From Sulfurovum sp. (GTDB taxonomy: Bacteria; Campylobacterota; Campylobacteria; Campylobacterales; Sulfurovaceae): DNA of 15,404 nucleotides. Location of the stretch: assembly GCA_003978375.1 (NCBI GenBank), contig QNZW01000132.1:1-15404 (forward strand), read 5' to 3'. Positions within the stretch are counted from its first letter, which is position 1. Each line of letters opens with the position of its first letter. The position numbers and the translations under genes are program-made. The notes beneath the pieces were generated by a model. It made no database searches. It was not told where the DNA came from and saw nothing but the letters and a program-made list of their open reading frames with translations. This document shows positions 14,873-15,404 of the stretch, piece after piece.

Positions 14873-14914
14873 GAACTTTATTTTCTCTAGTATTATGAAG
14901 AGAGAATAAAGTTT
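14873..14914. terminator. Long stem-loop in the gap before the response regulator
   Basis: AACTTTATTTTCTCT (14874-14888) pairs with AGAGAGAATAAAGTT (14899-14913): 15 pairs including one G-U, with a 10-base loop, and a wobble extension at 14873/14914. The stem is AT-rich and lacks a downstream T-run on either strand. The 212-bp gap (14824-15035) holds nothing else clear except the promoter at its right end. Likely a terminator or mRNA 3'-end structure for the small peptide gene. Confidence 0.4.
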
Positions 14915-15008
14915 CTTAAAATAATATTTCAAAAACCATATTAGGAAAAGATAAAATATAGTTCATTGACTACTTTTATGAAATGAAAGAAAAAATAAAT
15001 AGTTTTGT

Positions 15009-15028
15009 TAATACTACTCATGTATACT
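15009..15028 (+). promoter_or_regulatory. Candidate promoter of the response regulator gene
   Basis: TAATACT (15009-15015), five bases, then TGTATACT (15021-15028). Transcription from the TATACT box would begin at about 15035, on the ATG, so the mRNA would be leaderless. A second TATACT follows at 15029-15034. The same motif pair and spacing occur upstream of the small secreted peptide gene. Confidence 0.45.
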
Positions 15029-15035
15029 TATACTT

Positions 15036-15404
15036 ATGATGAAAATATTACTATTAGAAGATGACCAAATTTTATGTAATAGTCTTAAAGAATTTTTAGA
15101 ATTAGAAGGCTATTCTGTTGATATTGCATATAGAGGACCTGAAGCATTTGATTTAACATTTGAGAACACCTATGATTTGTATATATTAGATGTGAACGTT
15201 CCTGAAGTAGATGGATTTAGTGTACTTTCTTCTCTAAGAGAATCTGGCGATGAAACTCCTGCAATCTATATTACAGCATTAACTGATATTAATTCAATCT
15301 CTAAAGGCTTTGCTATGGGTGCAGAAGATTATATTAAAAAACCTTTTGACCCTGAAGAACTTGTTATTCGTATTAAATGTAAATATGGAAAAGATGAAGT
15401 ATTA
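15036..15404 (+). CDS. Response regulator, receiver domain (OmpR-like), cut by the window end
   Basis: The first 123 residues are visible and form a complete CheY-like receiver domain: acidic pocket E8/D9/D10 (LLLEDDQ), phosphoacceptor D52 (LYILDVNVPEVDGF), T80 (YITALTD) and K102 (EDYIKKPFDPEELVIRI). The sequence runs on at 15404 without a stop (GKDEVL), so an output domain is expected. The style of the receiver suggests an OmpR/PhoB-type winged helix, but this cannot be seen. Two ATGs (15036 and 15039) are possible and neither has a Shine-Dalgarno sequence. An 18-codon ORF (14983-15039) overlaps the start as ATGA and could couple translation if the transcript starts upstream, but it also lacks a ribosome binding site. 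Confidence 0.93.
   Translation, partial: MMKILLLEDDQILCNSLKEFLELEGYSVDIAYRGPEAFDLTFENTYDLYILDVNVPEVDGFSVLSSLRESGDETPAIYITALTDINSISKGFAMGAEDYIKKPFDPEELVIRIKCKYGKDEVL

Noticed and set aside
14960..15000. TTGACT at 14966 as a -35 box for the response regulator
   Set aside because: No acceptable -10 box lies 16-18 bases downstream, and the TGTATACT element is too far away.

Overview
The window looks like chromosomal DNA from a low-G+C Campylobacterota (Epsilonproteobacteria) member, perhaps near Sulfurovum/Sulfurimonas. This is inferred from the AT-rich composition (estimated by eye), the rnhA-rnc-aroC order, which I recall being shared by Campylobacter and Helicobacter, and the style of the protein sequences. 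No database search was possible. Most genes are complete; only the first coding fragment and the last gene are cut by the window edges.

Layout. (1) 1-310: the C-terminal end of a probable DUF3368 (PIN-like) protein, an 11-codon micro-ORF, and a REP-type hairpin just before rnhB. (2) 308-868: rnhB (RNase HII) on the + strand, converging on a five-gene minus-strand operon (5426 down to 865). In transcription order this holds a TPR/zinc-ribbon membrane protein with LapB-like architecture, rnhA, rnc, aroC and a DUF945/YdgA-type protein. Its genes overlap or nearly abut. (3) 5427-5465: a 39-bp divergent intergenic region built around a 26-bp perfect palindrome that carries a TATAAT box on each strand. 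It drives the operon leftward and dnaG (5466-7121) rightward, with dnaG apparently near-leaderless. (4) 7140-7319: two identical tandem tRNA-Glu(UUC) genes on the minus strand. (5) 7410-8788: a small lipoprotein gene translationally coupled to nfo (endonuclease IV).

(6) 8852-14548: a tight six-gene + strand operon. It encodes a lipoprotein alpha/beta hydrolase (lipase-like), an OmpP1/FadL outer-membrane channel, an AMP-forming acyl-CoA ligase, NagA (N-acetylglucosamine-6-phosphate deacetylase), a stand-alone glucose-type PTS EIIA protein, and a 30-aa single-membrane-span microprotein with an excellent Shine-Dalgarno sequence. The first three suggest hydrolysis, uptake and CoA activation of a hydrophobic acid. 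NagA plus EIIA suggest amino-sugar metabolism or its control. Their tight packing in one unit is the most unusual metabolic feature here. (7) 14549-15404: a promoter with an 11-bp tandem direct repeat, a small secreted acidic peptide gene, a 212-bp gap with a 15-bp stem-loop, and the start of a response regulator gene that runs off the end.

The promoter of the small secreted peptide and that of the response regulator share the pattern TAATRCT-N5-TGTATACT. This suggests that the two genes are co-regulated, possibly by the regulator itself. No mobile element, CRISPR array, rRNA or obvious horizontally acquired island was seen, apart from the REP element and the DUF3368 remnant at the left edge.
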